Part shown: positions 8,771 to 15,384 of the stretch, piece after piece
How the letters are laid out: each line of letters starts with the position of its first letter
Numbering within the stretch: position 1 is the first letter of the stretch
DNA from: Anaerolineales bacterium
GTDB lineage: Bacteria > Chloroflexota > Anaerolineae > Anaerolineales > Villigracilaceae
Direction of reading: 5' to 3'
Assembly: GCA_019187665.1 (NCBI GenBank)
Contig: JABARH010000007.1
Location: 43,387 to 107,386 of the forward strand
DNA length: 64,000 bases
Notes under the pieces: model-generated
Told to the model about the DNA's origin: nothing
Databases searched by the model: none
Seen by the model: only the letters and a program-made list of their open reading frames with translations
Program-made: the position numbers and the translations under genes

Positions 8771-10734
8771 CAGGGAGTCAGGCAGGATTCGCCGTAGTCG
8801 AATGTCTCGATGGCGTAGAGGTCGGTGGCGGTTGTCGGGTCGGGCTCGAAATTGCAGAGGTCGAAGCGCGACGCGGCAATCTCGATGCGGTTGTAGAGCG
8901 GGATGGCGGGCAGGTCATTTGCGAAAATGGTCTGCGTTTCGCGATAGGATGTGAGATACGCCTGCTCATCGGGCATGGATTGGAGAGCGGTCTTACAGGC
9001 GGAATCGAAAGCCGCGCTTTTGTAGCCGATCACATTGGCGCCGACCCAGTTGTTGGCCGGGCCGGGGATCTCGGCAACACTGAGCCATTGACAGGGAGGC
9101 AGGAGCGTTGTGGATGCCATGCTGAACGCGGCCAGTTCAAAATTGCGCCCGAAGATGAGGCCCGGCGGGCCTTCGGCATAGAACTCGGCCTGCGAGAGAT
9201 GAATCACATCCACGCCGATCTGGCAGGAACGCAGCCCCTCGGCGAGAATGTCCGCCACCTGCCTGCGCTGCGTGGCGGAGGAGGAGACGTATTGAAGGAT
9301 CAATTTTGTGCGCGGCTGGACGCGGTCCACGCCGACGGCCTCGCGCGGCGTTTCGGGGTTTCGATCGTAATCAATCCAGCCAAGACTGTCGAGGATGCGT
9401 TGTCCCTCCAGCGGGTCGTACGCATATGTTTTCAACCCGGAGGCGTAGATCGGGTTTTGCGAGGAGAGATAGGCGTTTGGCACCGGCACAAGTCCGAAGA
9501 AGACCGAATCCACCACCTTTTGCCGGTCGATGCAATAGGCGATAGCCTGCCGCAGGCGTACGTCGCCGAAAAAGTCGGGGCGGTCGTGCTGGACGACCGG
9601 GTTGTAGCCGTCGTCATAGGAGGCGGGTGTGATCCCGAAGGCCAGCCATTCCATGGTGGGTATCTCGCCGAAATACGCCTTCACTTGTCCGTTGCGGTCG
9701 AGTTCTTTCAGCAGACTCACCTGCGTGTCGAGGCGCACGCTCGAGTCGATCAGATCGCAGCGTCCCTCGATCAGGGCGCTCATGGCCGACTCAGCGTCGG
9801 GCGTGACGCGGAAGAGCAGTTCGTCGAATTTCGGCAGCCCTTCTTCGGCGCGATAGTAGTATGGGTTTTTCTTAAGGCGGATCGCGCCGGACTCCCAGGC
9901 CTCGACCACATAGGCGCCGTAGCCCATCGGCGCCCGGTTCGAGACATCCATGACCAGCAGGTCTTTGGCGGCGAACTGTCCCCACACCTTTTGCGGCAGG
10001 GGCATCCAGACGTTCGTGAAATAGGTTGGGTCCACGAACCCCGGCAGGCCGAACCACTGGGTCGTCAATTCGTCGGCGGATTCGTAGGATTTTGTGCGCT
10101 CGTGAATGTATTTCGAGCCGGGCGTATCGGCCTGCCCGGCCAGGGTGAAGGCGTAGACCGAATCATCCGCGACAACCGGCGTTCCGTCGGACCATTTCAA
10201 TCCCTCCGCGAACTTGAACTGCACGAACATCTGGTCCATGGTGATCGTGGAGACGCCATCGTAGGTGATGACACAGGTATCGTCGCGGCACCCGGCCGGG
10301 CGGACGCGCGTCCCCGCTCCCAGCAGGGTCTTTTCTCCGGCGGCATTGATCACTGTATCACCGGCGCGCACCGAGAGCGGGTTCACCTGCGCGTCGTCGG
10401 CCTGCAGGCTCGGAATTTTTTGCAGGATGCCCGGCTTGTAACCGTATTTCACCGTATCAAAGGGCGCGTCGTAGATGGCGGCCAGCACACTGCGCGCTGC
10501 GGCATTTGGCTGCCCAAGCGGGTATAACGTATCTGGCTCGTCGCCGATGCAAACGCTCAAGACGCGCGTCGGCAGGGCGGTGGGCGTGAAGGCGGGCGTC
10601 AATGTGGCGAGTGTAAACGGCAACGTGGGCTGAACGGGCGTTTCCTCTGCGCCGCTGGCAGGCAGCCAGAGGCACGCCATCATCGTGACGGCAACAATCA
10701 ATATCACAGATAGGATGCGGGAACGAGTGTGCAT
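8770..10734 (-). CDS. ABC transporter solute-binding lipoprotein, family 5
   Basis: A 654-residue exported binding protein with a signal peptide and a possible lipobox around MMAC (residues 18-21), followed by a Thr/Pro-rich linker. The family 5 signature is clear: FKFAEGLKWSDGTPVVADD and the RLRQAIAYCIDRQKVVDSVF region. It starts 12 bases after the c-type cytochrome stop and overlaps the second binding-protein gene, so the two paralogues would be made together. Two different binding proteins feeding one ATPase pair suggests either dual substrates or a role other than transport; the ligand cannot be told from sequence. Confidence 0.9.
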   Translation of the reverse strand: MHTRSRILSVILIVAVTMMACLWLPASGAEETPVQPTLPFTLATLTPAFTPTALPTRVLSVCIGDEPDTLYPLGQPNAAARSVLAAIYDAPFDTVKYGYKPGILQKIPSLQADDAQVNPLSVRAGDTVINAAGEKTLLGAGTRVRPAGCRDDTCVITYDGVSTITMDQMFVQFKFAEGLKWSDGTPVVADDSVYAFTLAGQADTPGSKYIHERTKSYESADELTTQWFGLPGFVDPTYFTNVWMPLPQKVWGQFAAKDLLVMDVSNRAPMGYGAYVVEAWESGAIRLKKNPYYYRAEEGLPKFDELLFRVTPDAESAMSALIEGRCDLIDSSVRLDTQVSLLKELDRNGQVKAYFGEIPTMEWLAFGITPASYDDGYNPVVQHDRPDFFGDVRLRQAIAYCIDRQKVVDSVFFGLVPVPNAYLSSQNPIYASGLKTYAYDPLEGQRILDSLGWIDYDRNPETPREAVGVDRVQPRTKLILQYVSSSATQRRQVADILAEGLRSCQIGVDVIHLSQAEFYAEGPPGLIFGRNFELAAFSMASTTLLPPCQWLSVAEIPGPANNWVGANVIGYKSAAFDSACKTALQSMPDEQAYLTSYRETQTIFANDLPAIPLYNRIEIAASRFDLCNFEPDPTTATDLYAIETFDYGESCLTP

Positions 10735-10746
10735 GGAAATTCCTTG

Positions 10747-11424
10747 TCAATTCAGGATTCGTTTTCTACGGAACAAAAAGAACAGACCGACGAGAACCAC
10801 AACGATCAACGCGCTCCAGCCCATCGCATCCCTCGCGGACGGGGCAGCGGGTGAGGCCGTCGCGGCCCCGCGCTGGATTTTAACCCGGCTTGCGTTTTGC
10901 GGGCCAAGTTCATCCGCTCCGCTCCATAAACCGTTTGCGCGCAGCACAAAGGCGGTCACTTTCCAGGAATCCTCATCGGTGAGACTGCCCGGCTTCCAAT
11001 ATGGCATGGCGGAGCGGATGTAGGATTGCAGTTGCGCCGCGTCGCCAAATTTGGCGAGGGAGGTCTCTCCCACCACGCCAGGGATGGCTGTGGGGATGGC
11101 GAATCCGCTCTCGTACGGATTCTTGCCGTGACAGCCGCTCTCCCAGCAATATTGCTCTTCGGGCGGATACGCCGCGCGGAATTCGTCGGTGAGTCCCTGC
11201 CCGCGGTCGCCGTGGCAGGGCAGGCACGAGAGCCAGTACACTTGCGCGCCCAGGTCGGCTTGCGAGGGCGCGGCGGGCAGGGTCGGTTCGGCGAGGCGGT
11301 CCGGCGTGGGCGTGAGCGATTGCGCGAGGCTCGCGCCCGCTCCCCCGTCGAAAAAAAGAAACGAGAGGAGAATCGCAAATCCGCAGGCCAGCAGGAACGG
11401 CGCGGGGGAGAATCCTTTTTTCAT
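10747..11424 (-). CDS. Membrane-anchored c-type cytochrome
   Basis: A 225-residue protein with an N-terminal signal or anchor helix, a CLPCH haem-binding motif around residue 70, a likely axial methionine in RSAMPYWKPGSLTDED, and a C-terminal hydrophobic helix followed by RRKR. A second cysteine-rich site, CWESGCH, has four residues between the cysteines instead of two, so it is not a standard haem site but could hold a second haem or a disulfide. The protein would act in electron transfer on the outer face of the membrane. It is the first gene of a block that continues with peptide-type transporter genes, an unusual association. Confidence 0.82.
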   Translation of the reverse strand: MKKGFSPAPFLLACGFAILLSFLFFDGGAGASLAQSLTPTPDRLAEPTLPAAPSQADLGAQVYWLSCLPCHGDRGQGLTDEFRAAYPPEEQYCWESGCHGKNPYESGFAIPTAIPGVVGETSLAKFGDAAQLQSYIRSAMPYWKPGSLTDEDSWKVTAFVLRANGLWSGADELGPQNASRVKIQRGAATASPAAPSARDAMGWSALIVVVLVGLFFLFRRKRILN

Positions 11425-11503
11425 CCAATCACCTTAAGTTGCCCGATTCTAACATGCCGCCGCGCCGTCGTTTTGGAAACCTTACAGATCAATGAGAACC
11501 GGT

Positions 11504-11645
11504 ATGGTTTTCTCAAAGTCGCTTGACAGATTGGCCGATTTGGAACGCGAATAGCGCGAATGGGCGAATTTTCTGGGGCTTCATTCGGAGCATTGGCAAA
11601 TTCGCGGCATTCGCGTTGAGAAAATTCCGACTTTGGTAAAGCCAT
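11504..11645. repeat. Inverted-repeat-bounded element
   Basis: Ends ATGGTTTTCTCAAAGTCG and CGACTTTGGTAAAGCCAT are inverted copies matching at 15 of 18 positions. The interior is a GCGAATAGCGCGAATGGGCGAA stretch answered by AAATTCGCGGCATTCGCGTT. There is no coding potential. It abuts the next, separate inverted repeat. Confidence 0.6.
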
Positions 11646-11659
11646 ATGAGAACCGGAGT

Positions 11660-11860
11660 GTGCACGCAAAGGTTGTCAGTCTTGTAAAAGGCCCTCACCC
11701 CCCGGCCCCTCTCCCCCAATGCGGGAGAGGGGAGAACAGTTTCCAAGTAAACGACTTTTCTCCCCCTTCTCTCTCCCATGCTTTTGGGAGAGAGAAGGGG
11801 GCCGGGGGGGTTGAGTGAGGGCCAAGACCGCGCAGGCTACCTGACATGGTTTGCGTGCAC
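11660..11860. repeat. Nested inverted repeat (MITE-like)
   Basis: The outer arms are GTGCACGCAAAGGTTGTCAG and CTGACATGGTTTGCGTGCAC, which pair at 18 of 20 positions. Inside, GCCCTCACCCCCCGGCCCCT at 11691 is answered by GGGGGCCGGGGGG plus GAGTGAGGGC near 11799-11822, and each half contains a further small palindrome (CTCTCCC and GGGAGAG). The whole is one large cruciform-capable element of about 200 bp without genes. Confidence 0.65.
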
Positions 11861-11878
11861 ACGAACCGGAATCGCGTA

Positions 11879-11907
11879 TTGACATTCAACTTGAAGTATG
11901 TGATACT
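11879..11907 (+). promoter_or_regulatory. Consensus promoter for the small RNA
   Basis: TTGACA at 11879-11884 and GATACT at 11902-11907 are separated by 17 bases, close to the sigma-70 ideal. Transcription would start near 11914. No long ORF follows; the transcript would run into the terminator at 12104. Confidence 0.65.
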
Positions 11908-11967
11908 GCCGGCATCGTTGAGGCGGGAATCACAACTGAATAGCCATCCTTATGAAAGGAGGAGGTG

Positions 11968-12024
11968 ATGTCTAACATGGATAGTAGTATGCAACCCAGC
12001 GCTGTGGCATCCCTCCTCAAGTAA
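11968..12024 (+). CDS. Possible 18-residue peptide inside the small RNA
   Basis: The ORF runs ATG to TAA and encodes MSNMDSSMQPSAVASLLK, seven bases after an excellent ribosome site. The last eight codons lie in the 5' arm of the long stem, so the peptide could either be a functional small protein or a leader whose translation opens the hairpin. Amino-acid content (Ser, Met) does not suggest a standard attenuation leader. There is no homologue I know. Confidence 0.35.
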   Translation: MSNMDSSMQPSAVASLLK

Positions 12025-12066
12025 GTCGGCAGGAAGTGCACCTGCACCTCCGGGACGCCACAGCGC

Positions 12067-12104
12067 AAACAGAACGCCATCCGCAAGGGTGGCGTTCTGT
12101 TTTT
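12067..12104 (+). terminator. Intrinsic terminator
   Basis: AAACAGAACGCCATCC pairs with GGGTGGCGTTCTGTTT across a CGCAA loop, followed by a T-run. It ends the small-RNA unit just before the promoter of the next gene. Confidence 0.85.
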
Positions 12105-12161
12105 AATCGTTGTCATTCAGGGCTGGCATGCGCGAGCGGTTCGAGCGAGGATGTACTGCGA

Positions 12162-12167
12162 TATAAT
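12162..12167 (+). promoter_or_regulatory. -10 element for a leaderless transcript
   Basis: A perfect TATAAT is followed by only six bases (CTTCAC) before the ATG at 12174, so transcription would begin at or next to the start codon. No Shine-Dalgarno is present. Confidence 0.6.
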
Positions 12168-12173
12168 CTTCAC

Positions 12174-12998
12174 ATGCGATCCCCTTTCATTCAAAAAATT
12201 TCACGCTGGCTTGTGCCGTTGGCGGCGCTGGCGGCGTTCGCGGCGTGGATGTACATTGCGCCGCCCGGCATGCTGGGCAAACTGGACGCGCTCGGCTACG
12301 CGGTCTGCCACCGTATCGGCGAACGGTCATTCCATATCGGCGAGCGGCAACTGCCATTATGCGCGCGCTGTTCCGGCACCTTCAGCGCGGCCGCCATCGC
12401 ATTGACGTTCTTCGCAGTCACGGCGCGCAAACGCGGCGGCATGCCCATAAAAAAATTCCACTGGCTCTTCCTTTTATTTTTTCTGGCCTTCGGCGTGGAC
12501 GGGACGAACTCCTACATTTATCTGCTCAAACAAACCACCGGAATGCTTCAGCAAATTCCGACGTTGTATATCCCCAACAGCACATTGCGACTTTTTACCG
12601 GCAGCGGCATGGGGATGACGATGGCGGCTTTCATTTTTCCCGCCTTCAACCAAACGGTCTGGCGCGACCTCGATGCGGCTCCCGTCCTGGACAGTTGGAA
12701 ACGCCTGCTGAGTCTGCTCGGCATCCTGCTGATGGTTGACCTGCTCATCCTGGGCGAGTCGCCGCTTGTTTTATATCCACTCGCGTTCGTCAGTTCCTTC
12801 GGCGTGCTGGCATTGCTGACGCTCATCTTCGGGATCGTGTGGTTGATGATCATGCGGCAGGACAACACCTTCACCTCCCCGCGCCAGTTGTGGCTGACGG
12901 CGCTGGCGGGCTTCACCCTGGCGATGTTGATGATCCTCAGCATTGACCTGTTCCGCTATAATTTAACCGGCACCTGGGGCGGCTTTCCGCTCGGGTAA
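12174..12998 (+). CDS. DUF2085 family membrane protein
   Basis: A 274-residue integral membrane protein with about seven hydrophobic segments. The motif AVCHRIGERSFHIGERQLPLCARCSGTF is diagnostic of DUF2085, with paired Cys and His residues that could bind a metal or haem; the family's function is unknown. The start at 12174 is chosen because it begins the first membrane helix and because a TATAAT lies immediately upstream; the longer frame would run into the small-RNA terminator. The DUF4126 protein follows 33 bases downstream with its own ribosome site. Confidence 0.82.
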   Translation: MRSPFIQKISRWLVPLAALAAFAAWMYIAPPGMLGKLDALGYAVCHRIGERSFHIGERQLPLCARCSGTFSAAAIALTFFAVTARKRGGMPIKKFHWLFLLFFLAFGVDGTNSYIYLLKQTTGMLQQIPTLYIPNSTLRLFTGSGMGMTMAAFIFPAFNQTVWRDLDAAPVLDSWKRLLSLLGILLMVDLLILGESPLVLYPLAFVSSFGVLALLTLIFGIVWLMIMRQDNTFTSPRQLWLTALAGFTLAMLMILSIDLFRYNLTGTWGGFPLG

Positions 12999-13031
12999 TG
13001 CAAAATTAATTTTGCAGTACAAGGAGATTTC

Positions 13032-13592
13032 ATGGAACTTCTCACCAGCATCTTTTCCGCATTCGGTCTATCCGCCAGCGCCGGGTTGAACGCCTACATC
13101 CCATTGCTGGTGATCGGGGTGATGGACCATTACACCGACTGGCTCAACCTGCAAAAACCCTGGGATACATTATCCAATCCCTGGATTTTGATCCTGCTCG
13201 GCATTCTGCTGATCGTCGAAATTCTGGCCGATAAAATCCCGGCCGTGAATCATCTCAACGATGCCATCCAGACCTTCGTGCGTCCCGCCGCGGGCGCGGT
13301 GGCATTCGCCGCCAGTACAAACGTGGTCAGCGACGTTCACCCGGTGCTTGCGCTGGCATGCGGACTGCTCGTGGCGGGGACAGTGCATGTGGGCAAAGCC
13401 GCGGTGGTGAGACCGATCGTGACAGCCACAACCGGCGGGACCGCCAACGTGGCGGTCAGCGCGGCGGAGGATGTGACCTCGACAGTTGTATCGGTGCTTG
13501 CCATCCTCGTCCCGCTGGTGATCGGCATCCTGTTGTTGATCGGGCTTGCCTTCCTCATCTCATGGTGGTGGAATCGCCCGGCAAAAACGTGA
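13032..13592 (+). CDS. DUF4126 domain membrane protein
   Basis: A 186-residue protein with four to five membrane segments. It begins FSAFGLSASAGLNAYIPLL and continues with the ADKIPAVNHLNDAIQTFVRPAAGA region typical of DUF4126, and ends with a hydrophobic hairpin and a short basic tail. The function of the family is not known. AAGGAG precedes the ATG at normal distance. It is the middle gene of a three-gene run that ends at the strong terminator after 13800. Confidence 0.85.
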   Translation: MELLTSIFSAFGLSASAGLNAYIPLLVIGVMDHYTDWLNLQKPWDTLSNPWILILLGILLIVEILADKIPAVNHLNDAIQTFVRPAAGAVAFAASTNVVSDVHPVLALACGLLVAGTVHVGKAAVVRPIVTATTGGTANVAVSAAEDVTSTVVSVLAILVPLVIGILLLIGLAFLISWWWNRPAKT

Positions 13593-13629
13593 GACTTCGC
13601 GGTACAATCAATAAAAAGGAGAAGAGATC

Positions 13630-13800
13630 ATGACCGAACCTTATGGAACTCCCATGCCCGAAGCGCCGAAGAAGAACAATACCATGTTGATTGTCGGCAT
13701 TGCCGCCATTGTCATCTGTTGTTGTTGCGTGGTCGGACTCGGCATCGCCTGGCAGTTTGGCGATCAGATCATCCACGCGCTTGGAATTGACCTGTACTAA
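13630..13800 (+). CDS. Small single-pass membrane protein of unknown function
   Basis: A 56-residue ORF from ATG 13630 with a good AAGGAG site. The N-terminus is polar and proline-rich (MTEPYGTPMPEAPKKNN), followed by one membrane helix containing four consecutive cysteines (IVICCCCVVG) and a short external tail. The cysteine run could be lipidated or simply a membrane-helix feature of small Chloroflexota proteins. It is followed at once by a terminator and is likely co-transcribed with the DUF4126 gene. Confidence 0.72.
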   Translation: MTEPYGTPMPEAPKKNNTMLIVGIAAIVICCCCVVGLGIAWQFGDQIIHALGIDLY

Positions 13801-13842
13801 AATCAAAAAGACCTCCGCCGCGGCGGAGGTCTTTTTGATTCA
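13801..13842. terminator. Bidirectional intrinsic terminator
   Basis: AATCAAAAAGACCTCCGCCG pairs perfectly with CGGCGGAGGTCTTTTTGATT, with A- and T-runs on both sides. It ends the plus-strand run and the convergent minus-strand DUF402 gene. The following 13849-13883 holds short GCCTGACCTAC repeats. Confidence 0.92.
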
Positions 13843-13883
13843 CAGTGCGATGTCAGGCTGAAAGCCTGACCTACGAGCCTGAC

Positions 13884-14354
13884 CTACAAGCCTGACCTGC
13901 GAGCCTGCCTGCTTTGGAAGAATGCCTGCAATTCTTCGAGCGCCTGGCGCGCAAAGAGGCGCGTCCCCTCATCCAATTCCGCCGCGAGAAATTCATCCTC
14001 GTCCAACACCGTCTGCGTTCCATCGGCGGAGACCCACAAGTCCAGATACAAGTCCGCGTATTCCACGCGCCCCTCCGAAAAACGCGCGGGGAGCGCAATG
14101 TTGCAGTAGTAGCCCTTCAACGAATGATCGTCGCGGTCGTAAATTTCATAAATATTAAATCCGCGATCCGCGTAATAGGTTTCCACGAAACGGTCGCCGC
14201 GCTTGAGAATTGTGTCCATGAAGGGCGCGTCGTCGCGGTCAAAGAAGGCTTCCAGGATCAACGAGTTGGCGTCGCGCGCAATGACTTCGCCCTCGTAGCG
14301 CCATTTCAACTCACCTTGCGGACTCAATTTATCCACGATGATTTTTTCACGCAT
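13884..14354 (-). CDS. DUF402 domain protein
   Basis: A 156-residue cytoplasmic protein with the DUF402 core, including RGDRFVETYYADRGFNIYEI, GYYCNIALPA and YADLYLDLWV, the conserved Asp-rich positions of which bind divalent metal in the family; several members act as nucleoside or RNA phosphatases. The start at ATG 14354 overlaps the end of the ThiQ-like gene by eight bases (ATGCGTGA), so translation is probably coupled. The DUF402 gene is last in the thiamine operon; a role in thiamine phosphate handling is possible but unproven. Confidence 0.85.
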   Translation of the reverse strand: MREKIIVDKLSPQGELKWRYEGEVIARDANSLILEAFFDRDDAPFMDTILKRGDRFVETYYADRGFNIYEIYDRDDHSLKGYYCNIALPARFSEGRVEYADLYLDLWVSADGTQTVLDEDEFLAAELDEGTRLFARQALEELQAFFQSRQARRSGL

Positions 14355-15384
14355 CGCCAAGACACTCCATTGCAAACAAGACTGAAATTTCCGCACCGAT
14401 TTTTGGCGCGCGTTCCAACTCGATCATCAGCCCGCCTCGCAATGTGACCCGGAACTGGTCGCGGTTGAAGGCGACATCTTCCACGGCCGCCTTCAACTTC
14501 ATCCCTGTGTCCGACGCGCGCAACAACAACGAGACATGTTCGCCAACCGCATGTCTGTGCTTGCATTGCATTTTCAAAACGCCCAGGTTGGTCTCCACCT
14601 GATACCTGACCCCCGATACGTTTGACACCTTCCCCTCGACAACATTCCCCACTCCTAAAAATCGCGCCGCCCACGCGGACCTCGGATCGTTCCACACCTC
14701 AGCGGGCGCGCCCTCGCGCAGGATGACGCCCTCGCGCAGGAGCAAAATGCGGTCCGCGATGGCGAAGGCTTCTTCCTGATCATGAGTCACATAAATGGCG
14801 GGAATATTTGTGCGGTGCAAAATCGCGCGCAATTCTTTGAGCAGATCATCTTTCATTGTGCGGTCCAACGCTCCAAGCGGCTCATCGAACATCAACAGTC
14901 GCGGATGCGGCGCGAGGGCGCGCGCCAATGCCACGCGCTGTTGCTCGCCGCCGGAGAGATCGGTCACGCGGCGCGCTTCGAATCCGCGCAGGTTAACGAT
15001 GTCCAGCATTTCTTTCACGAGAGTTTTTTCATCCGCATAGGCGACGTTCTCTAACGTCGCTAGAGAGCGACGATTACGCGATCTCATTCGCAGACCGAAT
15101 GCAACGTTATCGAACACACTCAGATGCGGGAATAAAGCGTAATCCTGGAAGACCAGCCCAAAGTCACGCAGGTGAGGCGGGACGGCGGCGAGGTCCACTC
15201 CGCCCCAGCAGACCTGTCCCGCGTCGGGGGCTTCGAGTCCGGCGATGATTCGCAGAAGCGTGGACTTCCCGCTCCCCGAAGCGCCGAGCAGGCAGACCGT
15301 CTCGCCCGCCGCGACGGTGAAGGAAATGTCTGTGAGGAGGGGATTCGATTCGTAGGATTTGGAGATGTTTTTTAATGCGAGCAT
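14347..15384 (-). CDS. thiQ: ABC transporter ATP-binding protein, probably thiamine importer
   Basis: A 345-residue ATPase: Walker [11 protein letters not shown]-loop [10 protein letters not shown], signature LSGGEQQR, Walker B LLMFDEP, then a TOBE-like C-terminal domain. The start at 15384 overlaps the permease stop (TGATG) and gives [11 protein letters not shown]. Residues 105-115 ([11 protein letters not shown]) are encoded by two overlapping perfect palindromes at 15041-15071 that resemble an intergenic repeat at 20679, and relatives lack such an insert between helix and signature region. By sequence alone the protein could also be a Fe(III) or putrescine ATPase; the riboswitch and thiN upstream argue for thiamine. 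Confidence 0.85.
   Translation of the reverse strand: MLALKNISKSYESNPLLTDISFTVAAGETVCLLGASGSGKSTLLRIIAGLEAPDAGQVCWGGVDLAAVPPHLRDFGLVFQDYALFPHLSVFDNVAFGLRMRSRNRRSLATLENVAYADEKTLVKEMLDIVNLRGFEARRVTDLSGGEQQRVALARALAPHPRLLMFDEPLGALDRTMKDDLLKELRAILHRTNIPAIYVTHDQEEAFAIADRILLLREGVILREGAPAEVWNDPRSAWAARFLGVGNVVEGKVSNVSGVRYQVETNLGVLKMQCKHRHAVGEHVSLLLRASDTGMKLKAAVEDVAFNRDQFRVTLRGGLMIELERAPKIGAEISVLFAMECLGDA

Larger units (their letters stand above)
11914..12104 (+). ncRNA. Candidate structured small RNA of about 190 nt with an internal mini-ORF
   Basis: The segment lies between a consensus promoter and an intrinsic terminator. A strong Shine-Dalgarno (AGGAGGAGGTG) precedes an 18-codon ORF. A long-range stem pairs 11999-12013 (GCGCTGTGGCATCCC) with 12052-12066 (GGGACGCCACAGCGC), 15 pairs with one A-C mismatch, taking in the 3' half of the ORF. 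CACCTCC at 12044-12050 could also pair with the ribosome site. I do not recognise a known RNA family. The boundaries are inferred from the promoter and terminator. Confidence 0.5.

Noticed and set aside
8616..10527. Long plus-strand ORF of 636 codons
   Set aside because: It lies antisense to the family-5 binding-protein gene, has no family motifs and arises from high GC content.
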